A stretch of 64,000 bases of DNA from assembly GCA_016342655.1 (NCBI GenBank), contig JAEINL010000004.1, positions 1 to 64,000 on the forward strand, written 5' to 3'. Numbering within the stretch: the first letter of the stretch is position 1; the number at the start of each line of letters is the position of its first letter. The position numbers and the translations under genes were made by a program. This document shows positions 1 to 8,555 of this stretch, in pieces. Below the pieces are notes generated by a model, which was not told where the DNA came from, did no database searches, and saw only the letters and a list, made by a program, of their open reading frames with translations. This DNA comes from Sphaerochaeta sp. GTDB lineage: Bacteria; Spirochaetota; Spirochaetia; Sphaerochaetales; Sphaerochaetaceae.

Positions 1-233
1 AAATCACCGATCTCTTTCGTGCAGGAGATATAAGTGAAGAAGCATTTCTTGAAAGAAGAAGAGAAGTAGTAGGAAAGGATTTTGATGATTTGAAAGCTTG
101 GTTGGATACCTATAATGGTAAGGTTCTTCCTGGCTCACCTCTACAAACTGCAATTAACTACCCTTTGGATAGGTGGGAAGCTCTCAATAAATTCCTGGAT
201 TTTCCCTTTGCTACCAGCGGGAACCAGTTAGCG
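1..233 (+). pseudogene. IS66-family transposase, 5' portion (disrupted; start outside window)
   Basis: Open frame ITDLFRAGDISEEAF...AINYPLDRWEALNKFLDFPFATSGNQLA, then disrupted at 228-233. Confidence 0.75.
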
Positions 234-328
234 ATATGCGCAAGTATAGAAGATGCGCAAGAATTACTTAGATTGCCTCTGCACTTTCCTGGCTTAAGAC
301 TTTCTGCTTGAAACCTGCGCATTTTCAT
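228..328. repeat. Left 101-bp inverted repeat of the RIT element
   Basis: Exact reverse complement of 4201-4301, compared base by base. Confidence 0.97.
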
Positions 329-357
329 TTCATAAACATTGAATCAGGCTAATACTG

Positions 358-382
358 ATAATGACCTTAGGAGGGTCATTAT
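358..382 (+). promoter_or_regulatory. Stem-loop overlapping the Shine-Dalgarno of the first recombinase
   Basis: ATAATGACC-TTAGGAG-GGTCATTAT, 9-bp perfect stem; AGGAGGG at 369-375; ATG at 384. Confidence 0.6.
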
Positions 383-383
383 T

Positions 384-2219
384 ATGTATACAGATTATGA
401 TAGAGTCTCTGCGTTTATGGAAAATGAACTCAAGGAGCAGGGAAAGGGAGCTCCCTGTATCTCAACTTTCCGCCGAAGTGTCAGGGAGTGCAAAGCCTAT
501 ATGGAGATGCAAGGCAAACCCTATTCTGCAGATTCGGCAGCAGAATGGTTGCTCTTCATCAAACCTCAATTGCCACATGTGGTATACAAGCAATTGAGAT
601 ACACCCAATATAGAATCGCACTAACAATAGTTGGGGATGAGGTACCGAAAGAGCTTTTCTATCTTTCTATCCAATCAGACTTTGACAGGATTCCATTATG
701 GGCTCAGCATTCAGTATCATCATTCCTTGAGCATTCGGGTATCGGAGACCATTTCAAGGCTGGATCCAGCACTTTTCTTTACAGGCAGATTCAAGATGGG
801 CTCACCGTATTATCAGATATAACTTGCAGGGTGGTAGCAGACTATTACCTGGCACATGGTCATATTCGAGGAGTGAGCCAATACCTACAATATTTGGCGA
901 ACCAATGTTTAGTCGGGCCATATGTTCCTGAAAGTTATAACTACATCATCTCGTCAAGGATCCTTGACCTTAAAGGGAGAGAGGCCCATTGGGCTAGAAC
1001 CAATGAGCCAGAGCATGATATCAACGACTACCATCGCGCTCATTGTGCAATACTGAACGAGCTCGAGGAAATTGGGTACTCAAAGACAATCCTGCAAGTA
1101 TTTGCCACTACAGCGAATGAGTTTGGCATATTCCTTGAGTGCAATCACCTTTCATATTCACTTGCTATTGTCGGAATGTATCTTGATGCATACAGAAACA
1201 AAATCAGTGAGAATGTGTATCCTGTCCGCAGAGGCCTGCTCATGATAGGGGATTTTCTCAGGGGCAAGGCCTATTGCGATATTCCACGAGCCTATCAAAG
1301 CAAGCCCCAACGGGACTATCCCCGTTGGGTTACTGGGTACGTCGAATCTTATCTTGCAGAGCGTAAACGTAATCATATAGGGCCATCTGCCCTTGATACG
1401 GACAGGAGTTCGATTTGGAGATTCGTGCAGTTCCTAGATGTTAATGGTTGTACTTCTCCCTCTGATATCAATTCAACGATGATAAAAGCTTTTCATCTGG
1501 ATGATGAACACAAGACTGCTGAAGGGAAAAATGCATACAACGTACGGATCAGAGGATTCCTTCGATATCTTGCAAACCAAAATCTGATAGCTACCAATCT
1601 GGTAGATGCGCTTCCCACGGTAAACGGAACCAAGGTCAGGCCAGTTATAATACTTTCGGATGAGCAGAGTGAGATCCTTACACAATACTGTACCGAGGCT
1701 GAGAACAACGGCTTGATACTGGAAGCAGCGGTCCTTAGGATAGCAACCCAGACAGGATTTAGGGCCATCGACATTTCAATGCTGAAGTATGAAAACATCG
1801 ATTGGGTCAAAATGGAGTTTTCTCTCATTCAGAAGAAGACAAGGAATCATATCAGGATCCCCTTTTCCACAGCAGTGGGAAATGCAATCTGGCGCTATGT
1901 GTTAGAGGAACGCCCATCGGTCAAGAATGAGTACATCTTCATCAGTAGGTTTGCCCCATTCGATCGATATACAACATCTCAGATACGGAACCTTCTTGGC
2001 AGGGCTCTTGGAAATGGAGAGGGTAACGTACATAAACTGAGAAGGACCTTTGCTTCCAAGCTGCTTGTAAGCGGCAGTACCACTTCCCTCATTACTGATG
2101 CACTGGGACATATTTCAGAAGGAACGATAGATCCATACTTATCTACAAATGGTGCGATGATGAGGATGTGCGCCCTTCCTCTTTCAGCCAGATTCTCCTA
2201 TACAGGAGGTCTGCTATGA
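384..2219 (+). CDS. Tyrosine recombinase/integrase, RIT first protein (large, ~611 aa)
   Basis: Motifs GFRAIDISMLK, HKLRRTF, LGHISEGTIDPYLS; SD AGGAGG upstream of ATG 384. Confidence 0.88.
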   Translation: MYTDYDRVSAFMENELKEQGKGAPCISTFRRSVRECKAYMEMQGKPYSADSAAEWLLFIKPQLPHVVYKQLRYTQYRIALTIVGDEVPKELFYLSIQSDFDRIPLWAQHSVSSFLEHSGIGDHFKAGSSTFLYRQIQDGLTVLSDITCRVVADYYLAHGHIRGVSQYLQYLANQCLVGPYVPESYNYIISSRILDLKGREAHWARTNEPEHDINDYHRAHCAILNELEEIGYSKTILQVFATTANEFGIFLECNHLSYSLAIVGMYLDAYRNKISENVYPVRRGLLMIGDFLRGKAYCDIPRAYQSKPQRDYPRWVTGYVESYLAERKRNHIGPSALDTDRSSIWRFVQFLDVNGCTSPSDINSTMIKAFHLDDEHKTAEGKNAYNVRIRGFLRYLANQNLIATNLVDALPTVNGTKVRPVIILSDEQSEILTQYCTEAENNGLILEAAVLRIATQTGFRAIDISMLKYENIDWVKMEFSLIQKKTRNHIRIPFSTAVGNAIWRYVLEERPSVKNEYIFISRFAPFDRYTTSQIRNLLGRALGNGEGNVHKLRRTFASKLLVSGSTTSLITDALGHISEGTIDPYLSTNGAMMRMCALPLSARFSYTGGLL

Positions 2220-3181
2220 AAAAGATGCTAAAATCCAAGCTTGCCTCCTATATCGAAGGCCTCATAGCAGAAAAAATAGCTTCAGGTTATTCATTTACAG
2301 CCAGTGCATCCCTGCTGTATTCATTCGATGCCTTCCTCATGGCAGAAGGGCTTGATTCAGGATATCTTGACGAAAGGGCTGTCCGTGAGTGGGAGCTCCT
2401 CAAACCTACTGAAAATCTCAATACGAGAAACTCAAGGGTCTCTATTGTAAGAATGCTTGCCAAGTATATGACCTCATTGGGAGCAGAAGTGTGCTATCCT
2501 CTAAGTCATTGCTCTGAAGAGCATGCCGTACCGTATATTCCTGATCGGGATGAGCTGCATAAACTTTTCTGTTATATAGACTCAAGCCGTTCTAAGAACC
2601 TTTGTTTTTCCCGATTTGATATCGAGTATCCGATTATTGTCCGTCTCTACTACTGCTGTGGCCTGAGGCTGAATGAGGTCGTGGTGCTCAGAAGAAGTGA
2701 TGTCAATCTGGAAACCGGTAACCTGTATATCAGGCACTCAAAGGGCGACAAGGATCGCTTGGTCTTTATTGCTGACGATTTCCTTGCTCTTATCAGGTCC
2801 TACGATGCAAAGATGGAAGCCGAATATGTAAAGGACAGAGAATGGTTTTTCCCTGGTTTTTATGTAACCCGTCATTTTAGTAAAAGCGCTATCGATGTGA
2901 AGTTCATGCAGTGGTGGATGGATGCATTCCCCAACTGGGAGGGCAAGAGGCCTACGGTTCACGCATTGAGGCACGCTTTTGTAGTTCATAGGGTCAACGA
3001 CTGGGTTGAAGAAGGGAATGAGTTGTCTGCGATAATGCCATATCTCAGCAGATATCTGGGGCACTCTTCAATCGAAGAGACCATGTATTATTATCATCAG
3101 CTGGACGCACATACCAATGCGGTGAAAAACTTCATGACCAAGTGCTCCTCCGTTGTTAAGGGGGTGTCACAATGCAGATGA
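2216..3181 (+). CDS. Tyrosine recombinase/integrase, RIT second protein
   Basis: Motifs CCGLRLNEVVVLRRSDV, HALRHAF, LGHSSIEETMYYYH; ATGA overlap with the upstream gene. Confidence 0.88.
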   Translation: MKKMLKSKLASYIEGLIAEKIASGYSFTASASLLYSFDAFLMAEGLDSGYLDERAVREWELLKPTENLNTRNSRVSIVRMLAKYMTSLGAEVCYPLSHCSEEHAVPYIPDRDELHKLFCYIDSSRSKNLCFSRFDIEYPIIVRLYYCCGLRLNEVVVLRRSDVNLETGNLYIRHSKGDKDRLVFIADDFLALIRSYDAKMEAEYVKDREWFFPGFYVTRHFSKSAIDVKFMQWWMDAFPNWEGKRPTVHALRHAFVVHRVNDWVEEGNELSAIMPYLSRYLGHSSIEETMYYYHQLDAHTNAVKNFMTKCSSVVKGVSQCR

Positions 3182-4197
3182 AAAACAGTGTGCAGACTTC
3201 AATGTTCTTCCTGTACTCCTTTGAATTTCTTGAGGTGTATCTAGTTAGAATGGGAAGGAGTATTCATACCATCGAGTCCTACAGGGATACCCTGACTATC
3301 TTCAAACGATATATCATTGAAGTAAAAAACATAAAGCTGGCATCATTCTCCTTCAATGACTGTACAGTTGACTTCGTCTTCGATTTCCTTGACTCCTTGA
3401 AGACTCAAGGAAATGCGCACAGCACTCTCAATCATCGTCTTGCAGGATTGAATGGGTATCTTGCCTTTGCATCCTCAAAGAATATTGCAGATGAGGCCAT
3501 AGCTCTGAGAATTTCGACGATGAGACCCTATCCTGTAGACATAGAAGAAAAAATTGTGCTGAGCGAACAGCAGGTATCTCTCATCCTCAAACAAATTCCT
3601 TATACAAAAATAGGCAGACGTAACAGGATGCTTCTCCTTCTGTTATATGAATCAGCGGCCAGAGTCTCTGAGATTGTACACCTAAGGATTTCAAACTTCC
3701 ATCTGAATCGTGAAAATCCCTATCTTCACGTCTTGGGCAAAGGCCGCAAGGAAAGATATATCCCAATCATCGAAGAGCTGGCAGCTCTTCTCAAGGAGTT
3801 TATCGCCTTTGTTGTATCGAGCAAGGACACGGACATAGTATTCAACACTATGCTTGGTGGCAAATGTAAGGAACTCAGCGTCAGAAGTGTCCAAACGATG
3901 CTACAGGAATATGCATCAATGGCAAGAAAGTATGATGCTTCAATTCCTGAGCATGTCCATCCTCATATGTTCCGGCGAAGCAAAGCCACTACTATCTATC
4001 AAAGTGGGATGCCCCTTGAACAGGTTTCAACTTTATTGGGTCATTCCCAGATTGAGACAACGAGAATTTATGCGAAACCCTCGATGGAACAGCTACGGAA
4101 GGCAATTGAAAGAATTATACCTCCTGAAGACCTGCTTGAGGCACCTCTCTGGAAAGATAGAGAAGAAGAGTTTGCAAGGAAGTTGGGATTAAGGTGA
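3172..4197 (+). CDS. Tyrosine recombinase/integrase, RIT third protein
   Basis: Motifs SAARVSEIVHLR, HPHMFRRSKAT, LLGHSQIETTRIYAK; start overlaps the second gene by 10 bp. Confidence 0.9.
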   Translation: MQMKNSVQTSMFFLYSFEFLEVYLVRMGRSIHTIESYRDTLTIFKRYIIEVKNIKLASFSFNDCTVDFVFDFLDSLKTQGNAHSTLNHRLAGLNGYLAFASSKNIADEAIALRISTMRPYPVDIEEKIVLSEQQVSLILKQIPYTKIGRRNRMLLLLLYESAARVSEIVHLRISNFHLNRENPYLHVLGKGRKERYIPIIEELAALLKEFIAFVVSSKDTDIVFNTMLGGKCKELSVRSVQTMLQEYASMARKYDASIPEHVHPHMFRRSKATTIYQSGMPLEQVSTLLGHSQIETTRIYAKPSMEQLRKAIERIIPPEDLLEAPLWKDREEEFARKLGLR

Positions 4198-4200
4198 ACT

Positions 4201-4301
4201 ATGAAAATGCGCAGGTTTCAAGCAGAAAGTCTTAAGCCAGGAAAGTGCAGAGGCAATCTAAGTAATTCTTGCGCATCTTCTATACTTGCGCATATCGCTA
4301 A
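4201..4301. repeat. Right 101-bp inverted repeat of the RIT element
   Basis: Exact reverse complement of 228-328. Confidence 0.97.
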
Positions 4302-4327
4302 AAATGTACAATTGTACATTTTTAGCG
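4296..4327. repeat. 32-bp perfect palindrome CGCTAAAAATGTACAATTGTACATTTTTAGCG at the right junction
   Basis: Sequence equals its own reverse complement; spans the end of the right IR, a 20-bp linker and the target TTAGCG. Confidence 0.97.
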
Positions 4328-4639
4328 GAAAATTGTATAAGGCCCTTTGCCATTGGTCGGAAAAACTTCTTGTTTTGCATTACGCCCCAGGGAGCAAAAG
4401 CTTCAGCCCTCTATTATTCGTTAGTTGAAACCTGTAAAGCTATGGATATTGATCCTCAAAAATATTTAACTCACCTCTTCAGCAACGCTGCCTCCTGTAA
4501 GACTGATAGTGACTGGGATGCAATGCTCCCTGATAAAGTTGACCTCTCTCCAATTGATGATTATTACGATACCCTCAGAAAAGCTGTCCCTAACCCTGAT
4601 AGAAAAGAACCCTACATGCTACGCGGTAAAAAAAGATAA
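4328..4639 (+). pseudogene. IS66-family transposase, C-terminal portion
   Basis: ENCIRPFAIGRKNFLFCITPQGAKASALYYSLVETCKAMDIDPQKYLTHLF matches the IS66 C-terminal region. Confidence 0.85.
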
Positions 4640-4641
4640 CC

Positions 4642-4683
4642 CCCTTATGCTCCTACACTATACTGAGTAGGAGAATATAAGGG
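4642..4683. terminator. Stem-loop near the right end of the IS66
   Basis: CCCTTATgCTCCTAC...GTAGGAGaatATAAGGG. Confidence 0.45.
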
Positions 4684-4707
4684 TATTGGTTGCGAGTTTA
4701 CGCTTAC

Positions 4708-4893
4708 CATATTCTCACATCAGAGCCAACAGCTGAAGGTTTCATTGTGGGCATCACTATTGGAGAGGTGGCTGGCCAGTCAATTTTCCACTGCCATATC
4801 CACCTCATCCCCAGAAGAAAGGGTGATACTCCGAACCCCAGAGGCTCTTTCTGTCATGTAATTGCGCACAAGGGTTGCTATCCTAAGGCTTGA
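4708..4893 (+). pseudogene. HIT-family hydrolase, 3' fragment truncated by IS66
   Basis: GFIVGITIGEVAGQSIFHCHIHLIPRRKGDTPNPRGS contains the HxHxH-type motif; 5' part missing next to the IS66 end. Confidence 0.8.
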
Positions 4894-5350
4894 GGACCTG
4901 AACTGGGGCTTCGACGATATCCAGGTTGTCACAAACAGTATCGAGAAAATACAGTCTGAGAACCTGCAGGTCGAGTTTATCCTCATAAGGCCCGAGATCT
5001 TCCCGGGTCTCCTTGGTATACAGGAAACTTCTCAGTTCAGAAAAGTTCCCCTTTGTCTGATAGTCATTCTGCAGCTCTTTCAGCGAACACCCTAGTTTTT
5101 GGGAAAGCGAGCGAAGATCTTCCTGTTCAAGGGAAACAACCAGCTTAAGCTTGCCATTATGGGTTACCGCCATTGCATAGGGGATAAAGACAAGGTCTTC
5201 TCCACTTTTACAGGCAGGCCCTTTGAGCATAGTGCAGACTACCTCTCCACATTTCCAAATCTCATCATGAATAACCCCGTCGGTGACATCAGGTAACGAG
5301 TGCCACATCAAGGGGTCTATCTTTTTCAGTGTCGTAATATCCAAGATCAT
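4883..5350 (-). CDS. Hypothetical protein (~155 aa)
   Basis: ORF with GGAGG seven nt upstream of ATG at 5350; no family recognised. Confidence 0.6.
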   Translation of the reverse strand: MILDITTLKKIDPLMWHSLPDVTDGVIHDEIWKCGEVVCTMLKGPACKSGEDLVFIPYAMAVTHNGKLKLVVSLEQEDLRSLSQKLGCSLKELQNDYQTKGNFSELRSFLYTKETREDLGPYEDKLDLQVLRLYFLDTVCDNLDIVEAPVQVLKP

Positions 5351-5408
5351 ACAATCCTCCCTGTGCAAGATAGCCTATCCCTTTGCGTATCGATACGGGT
5401 TTTAGCTC

Positions 5409-5437
5409 TTGACCTGCCTAGACCAAGACATTATCGT
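5409..5437 (+). promoter_or_regulatory. Candidate promoter of the ZIP gene (TTGACC-17-TATCGT), -10 ends 6 nt before ATG
   Basis: Sigma70-like hexamers, no Shine-Dalgarno. Confidence 0.45.
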
Positions 5438-5443
5438 ATTTTT

Positions 5444-6250
5444 ATGAACAATCCAATAGTAATGGCCTTAGTAGCAACACTCGGGACCTGGGGAATGACT
5501 GCCTTGGGAGCAGCACTTGTGTTTTTCTTCAAAACTATCAAAGACCATGTTATGAATACCATGTTGGGTTTCGCAAGCGGTGTCATGATTGCAGCAAGCT
5601 TTTGGTCTTTGCTTGCCCCGGCCATTGACATGGCTATAGGGGGGCCTGTCCCTGCCTATCTTGTTGCTGCCATAGGCTTTTTAATGGGAGGGGCATTCCT
5701 TTGGCTCAGTGACAGACTCCTACCTCATGCTCACTTTGATTCAAAACCCGATGAGTCCGAAGGCATACCTACCCACTTGCGCAGAAGCATACTCTTGGTC
5801 CTCTCCATAACCTTGCACAATATCCCCGAAGGGCTAGCCGTCGGGGTTGCCTTCGGAGCTGCATCGTTATCAGGAGAACCCAATGCATATATGGGGGCTA
5901 TCGCAGTGGCCATTGGTATTGGAATACAGAACTTTCCTGAAGGGGCTGCGGTATCCATTCCTCTTAGGAGAGAAAACCTGAGTAGATTCAAGAGCTTCAT
6001 GTATGGGCAGGCCTCTGGGCTCGTGGAGCCTGTTGCCGGTGTCTTAGGGGCACTTCTGGTTATCCAGATGCGCGCAATCCTCCCCTATGCCCTAGCCTTT
6101 GCCGCGGGTGCTATGATCTATGTGGTTGTTGAAGAGCTTGTGCCTGCAGCCCAAGGTAAGGCTGAAGACCACAAAGCTACACACTATGCGACGATTGGAA
6201 CCATGGTTGGATTTACAGTCATGATGATGCTTGACGTGGGACTCGGCTGA
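5444..6250 (+). CDS. ZIP family metal transporter
   Basis: MNNPIVMALVATLGTWGMTALGAALVFFF...HNIPEGLAVGVAFG...NFPEGAAVSIPL. Confidence 0.88.
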   Translation: MNNPIVMALVATLGTWGMTALGAALVFFFKTIKDHVMNTMLGFASGVMIAASFWSLLAPAIDMAIGGPVPAYLVAAIGFLMGGAFLWLSDRLLPHAHFDSKPDESEGIPTHLRRSILLVLSITLHNIPEGLAVGVAFGAASLSGEPNAYMGAIAVAIGIGIQNFPEGAAVSIPLRRENLSRFKSFMYGQASGLVEPVAGVLGALLVIQMRAILPYALAFAAGAMIYVVVEELVPAAQGKAEDHKATHYATIGTMVGFTVMMMLDVGLG

Positions 6251-6251
6251 T

Positions 6252-7493
6252 CTAGATTCTCTGCAAGAGGTTCTCTATTGTAAGGTTTCCCAATGAGGAG
6301 ACACCCCGTGCCTGCACCTGACTCGCTATGGCTTCCCCTGCAGTATCACGTTCATCCAACTCTATCGTATCCAAGCCATAGAGTGAATTTACCAAGTCCT
6401 GCACCTTGAGATTCTCCAAAGGTTGCATGGGGATAAACATCGTCTGGCCGTTGTTGGTGGGTGTGATGAATTTCAATTGGGTCAGCAATTCCAGAAACCC
6501 ATTGAGTCGCCGATCTGGGATGGCCAGTCGGTCCATCATCTCCTTGGTGGTGGTAGAACCTCCTCCATTGCGAAAATTACTGCCGATGAGCATCATAATG
6601 TTCATCCCTTCACACAGCTGTAAGGCTGGGCTCTGGGAAAGGCCTTTGTATACCTGGGTATCAGGACGGAACTGGTGTACATATGCAAGTTCGATACAGT
6701 AGAAGACAATAGCCCAGAACACATAGAAGAGCATAAGGAAGAGGAATACTATGGCAAGAGAGCCATAGATTACCGAGTATCGGGCTGCCATACCGGAAAG
6801 TAAGAACAGGAACTTGCTGAACACCATGAGAAACAAGGTTCCGGTGATAGACCCAAGCATAGCAGAGGAGAAATGAACCTTAGTATTGGGGACAAAATAG
6901 GTAAGCATGAAGATTATGGCCAAAAATATGACTATCGGTGCAACCACCCCCACTACCTTGGACCAAAGCGCAACAGATTCGCCAATGAGGTTCAGATACC
7001 AGGAGTTCACAACCGATTGGATGCTGATATAGGCAGCGACAAGCAAGCAGGCGACGATAAGAAAGGTCACAAAATTGGCCAAACGCTTGAGCGAGTTCCT
7101 GTTGGGTGTAGTGCGATAGATATGATTGATGACTATCCAGACCTTGTTGATCAGGAGCACCATGGTGATGAGAAAGGAGATAAGCCCGACAACCCCCAGA
7201 CTTGTTGCATTGGTCGTGTAGAGGTTCAACAGGTCCATAAGCTGCAGCCCGCCTTCGGGACCGACAATGTCTACAAGCCACTGCCGAAGCAGATCGACAA
7301 GTGGCTCAAGAACACCAAAAGCACTGAAGAAAGTAAAGATGAAGGTGACAGCAGGGACTAAGGCCATCAGGGTGGAGTAGACCATACTTGAGGCCGATTG
7401 CGCAACATTGTCCCTAAAGGCCTGATTAAAGGCAAGAGAAGCCAGTTTCAATGATGCCAGGATCTGCTTCTTGATGGTGCGGATAAAACTCAT
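6252..7493 (-). CDS. YihY/BrkB-family inner membrane protein
   Basis: MSFIRTIKKQ...AFRDNVAQSASSMVYSTLMALVPA; multiple TM segments. Confidence 0.85.
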   Translation of the reverse strand: MSFIRTIKKQILASLKLASLAFNQAFRDNVAQSASSMVYSTLMALVPAVTFIFTFFSAFGVLEPLVDLLRQWLVDIVGPEGGLQLMDLLNLYTTNATSLGVVGLISFLITMVLLINKVWIVINHIYRTTPNRNSLKRLANFVTFLIVACLLVAAYISIQSVVNSWYLNLIGESVALWSKVVGVVAPIVIFLAIIFMLTYFVPNTKVHFSSAMLGSITGTLFLMVFSKFLFLLSGMAARYSVIYGSLAIVFLFLMLFYVFWAIVFYCIELAYVHQFRPDTQVYKGLSQSPALQLCEGMNIMMLIGSNFRNGGGSTTTKEMMDRLAIPDRRLNGFLELLTQLKFITPTNNGQTMFIPMQPLENLKVQDLVNSLYGLDTIELDERDTAGEAIASQVQARGVSSLGNLTIENLLQRI

Positions 7494-7497
7494 ACGA

Positions 7498-8424
7498 CTA
7501 CACTCGATCCATGATCCATGAGGTGAGGTACTCCATGGTGGTTTTCCTGTCTGTCTCATTCAGAAGCTCGTGTCTCGCCCCGTCTACCAGGTGCAGGGTA
7601 AGATCCTTGATACCGGCTTGCTTGTAAAAATCCTGGACCTTAACCAACCCTTTGCCATAGTTCCCTACGGGGTCCATACTTCCACTGATGATGAGAATGG
7701 GCAGGTCGTTGTGCAGGCGTTTCGCTCGTTCACTGCTGTTGGCATAGCCAATACCTTCCAGCATATCCTCAAAGAATTTTGCTGTGCAGACGAACCCACA
7801 AAGGGGGTCGTCATCATACTTTTGTACTTCCTTCTCATCACGGCTAAGCCAGGCAAAGGCTGAGGAGGCATCCGATATCTTTTTGTTATAGGAGCCGAAG
7901 CTCATCTTGTCCAGTTGATCATCGACAAACTTCGAACCATGCTTCTTCACATGAGCTCGTGCAATCATGCCACCAATCTTGCCTAGGATTCCCATCGAAG
8001 CGCCGGTTCCCATCATGATGGCCCCATTATAGAGATTAGGTGTGTCTGCAATAATGGTCCTGGCCAAGAAGGATCCCATGCTGTGCCCCATTAAAAAGAG
8101 GGGTATCTTGGGAAACTCAGAAGAGATGAGATTGGAGAGTTCCTTTGAATCCTCAGCAACTCGCATCCACCCGTTCTCCTGGGCAAACCAACCAAGGGTC
8201 TCTTCTGCCTTGGTCGCAGTAAGGCCATGTCCCCGATGATCCTGGGCATAGAGAGCTATGCCCTCGCCGTTGAGGTATCGGGCAAACCTGTCATAGCGTT
8301 GGCTATATTCAGCCATTCCATGGAGAAGGTGTACCACAGCTTTCACAGGAGTCCCTTCTGGGATCCATGCATGATAGTACAACACGTGAGAGTCACTACA
8401 GATCAGTTCCCTAGTTTCAGACAT
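7498..8424 (-). CDS. Alpha/beta hydrolase (monoacylglycerol lipase/lysophospholipase-like)
   Basis: VHLLHGMAEYSQRYDRFA, GHSMGSFLAR; SD AGGAGG. Confidence 0.88.
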   Translation of the reverse strand: MSETRELICSDSHVLYYHAWIPEGTPVKAVVHLLHGMAEYSQRYDRFARYLNGEGIALYAQDHRGHGLTATKAEETLGWFAQENGWMRVAEDSKELSNLISSEFPKIPLFLMGHSMGSFLARTIIADTPNLYNGAIMMGTGASMGILGKIGGMIARAHVKKHGSKFVDDQLDKMSFGSYNKKISDASSAFAWLSRDEKEVQKYDDDPLCGFVCTAKFFEDMLEGIGYANSSERAKRLHNDLPILIISGSMDPVGNYGKGLVKVQDFYKQAGIKDLTLHLVDGARHELLNETDRKTTMEYLTSWIMDRV

Positions 8425-8520
8425 ACGCTACCTCCTAACGTACAATTCTTATATAATTTCAATGTTATCCTACCAGCAATATAGCTTACTAACAACAATA
8501 TCCTGCCTTAATAGGGTAAA

Positions 8521-8549
8521 TTCACAACAATGATCATTTGTGCTATTAT
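8521..8549 (+). promoter_or_regulatory. Candidate promoter TTCACA-17-TATTAT, -10 ends 6 nt before ATG 8556
   Basis: Hexamers and 17-bp spacing read in sequence. Confidence 0.45.
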
Positions 8550-8555
8550 AGGGAC

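Larger units (their letters stand above)
228..4327 (+). mobile_element. Recombinase-in-trio (RIT-type) element: three overlapping tyrosine recombinases bounded by perfect 101-bp inverted repeats
   Basis: IRs 228-328 and 4201-4301 are exact reverse complements; TTAGCG at both junctions (228-233, 4322-4327); three codirectional R..HxxR..H..Y proteins. Confidence 0.9.
1..4707 (+). mobile_element. IS66-family insertion sequence (5' part outside window), interrupted by a RIT element
   Basis: Transposase 5' part (1-233) and 3' part (4328-4639, ENCIRPFAIGRKNFLF...GAKASALYYSLVETCKA) join in frame when 234-4327 is removed; right terminus ...GCGAGTTTACGCTTAC at 4707. Confidence 0.85.

Noticed and set aside
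3854-4192. 112-aa plus-strand ORF inside the third recombinase
   Set aside because: Alternative frame over a well-supported integrase; no domain.
6873-7361. 162-aa plus-strand ORF
   Set aside because: Antisense to the YihY/BrkB-family gene, no RBS and no protein family features.
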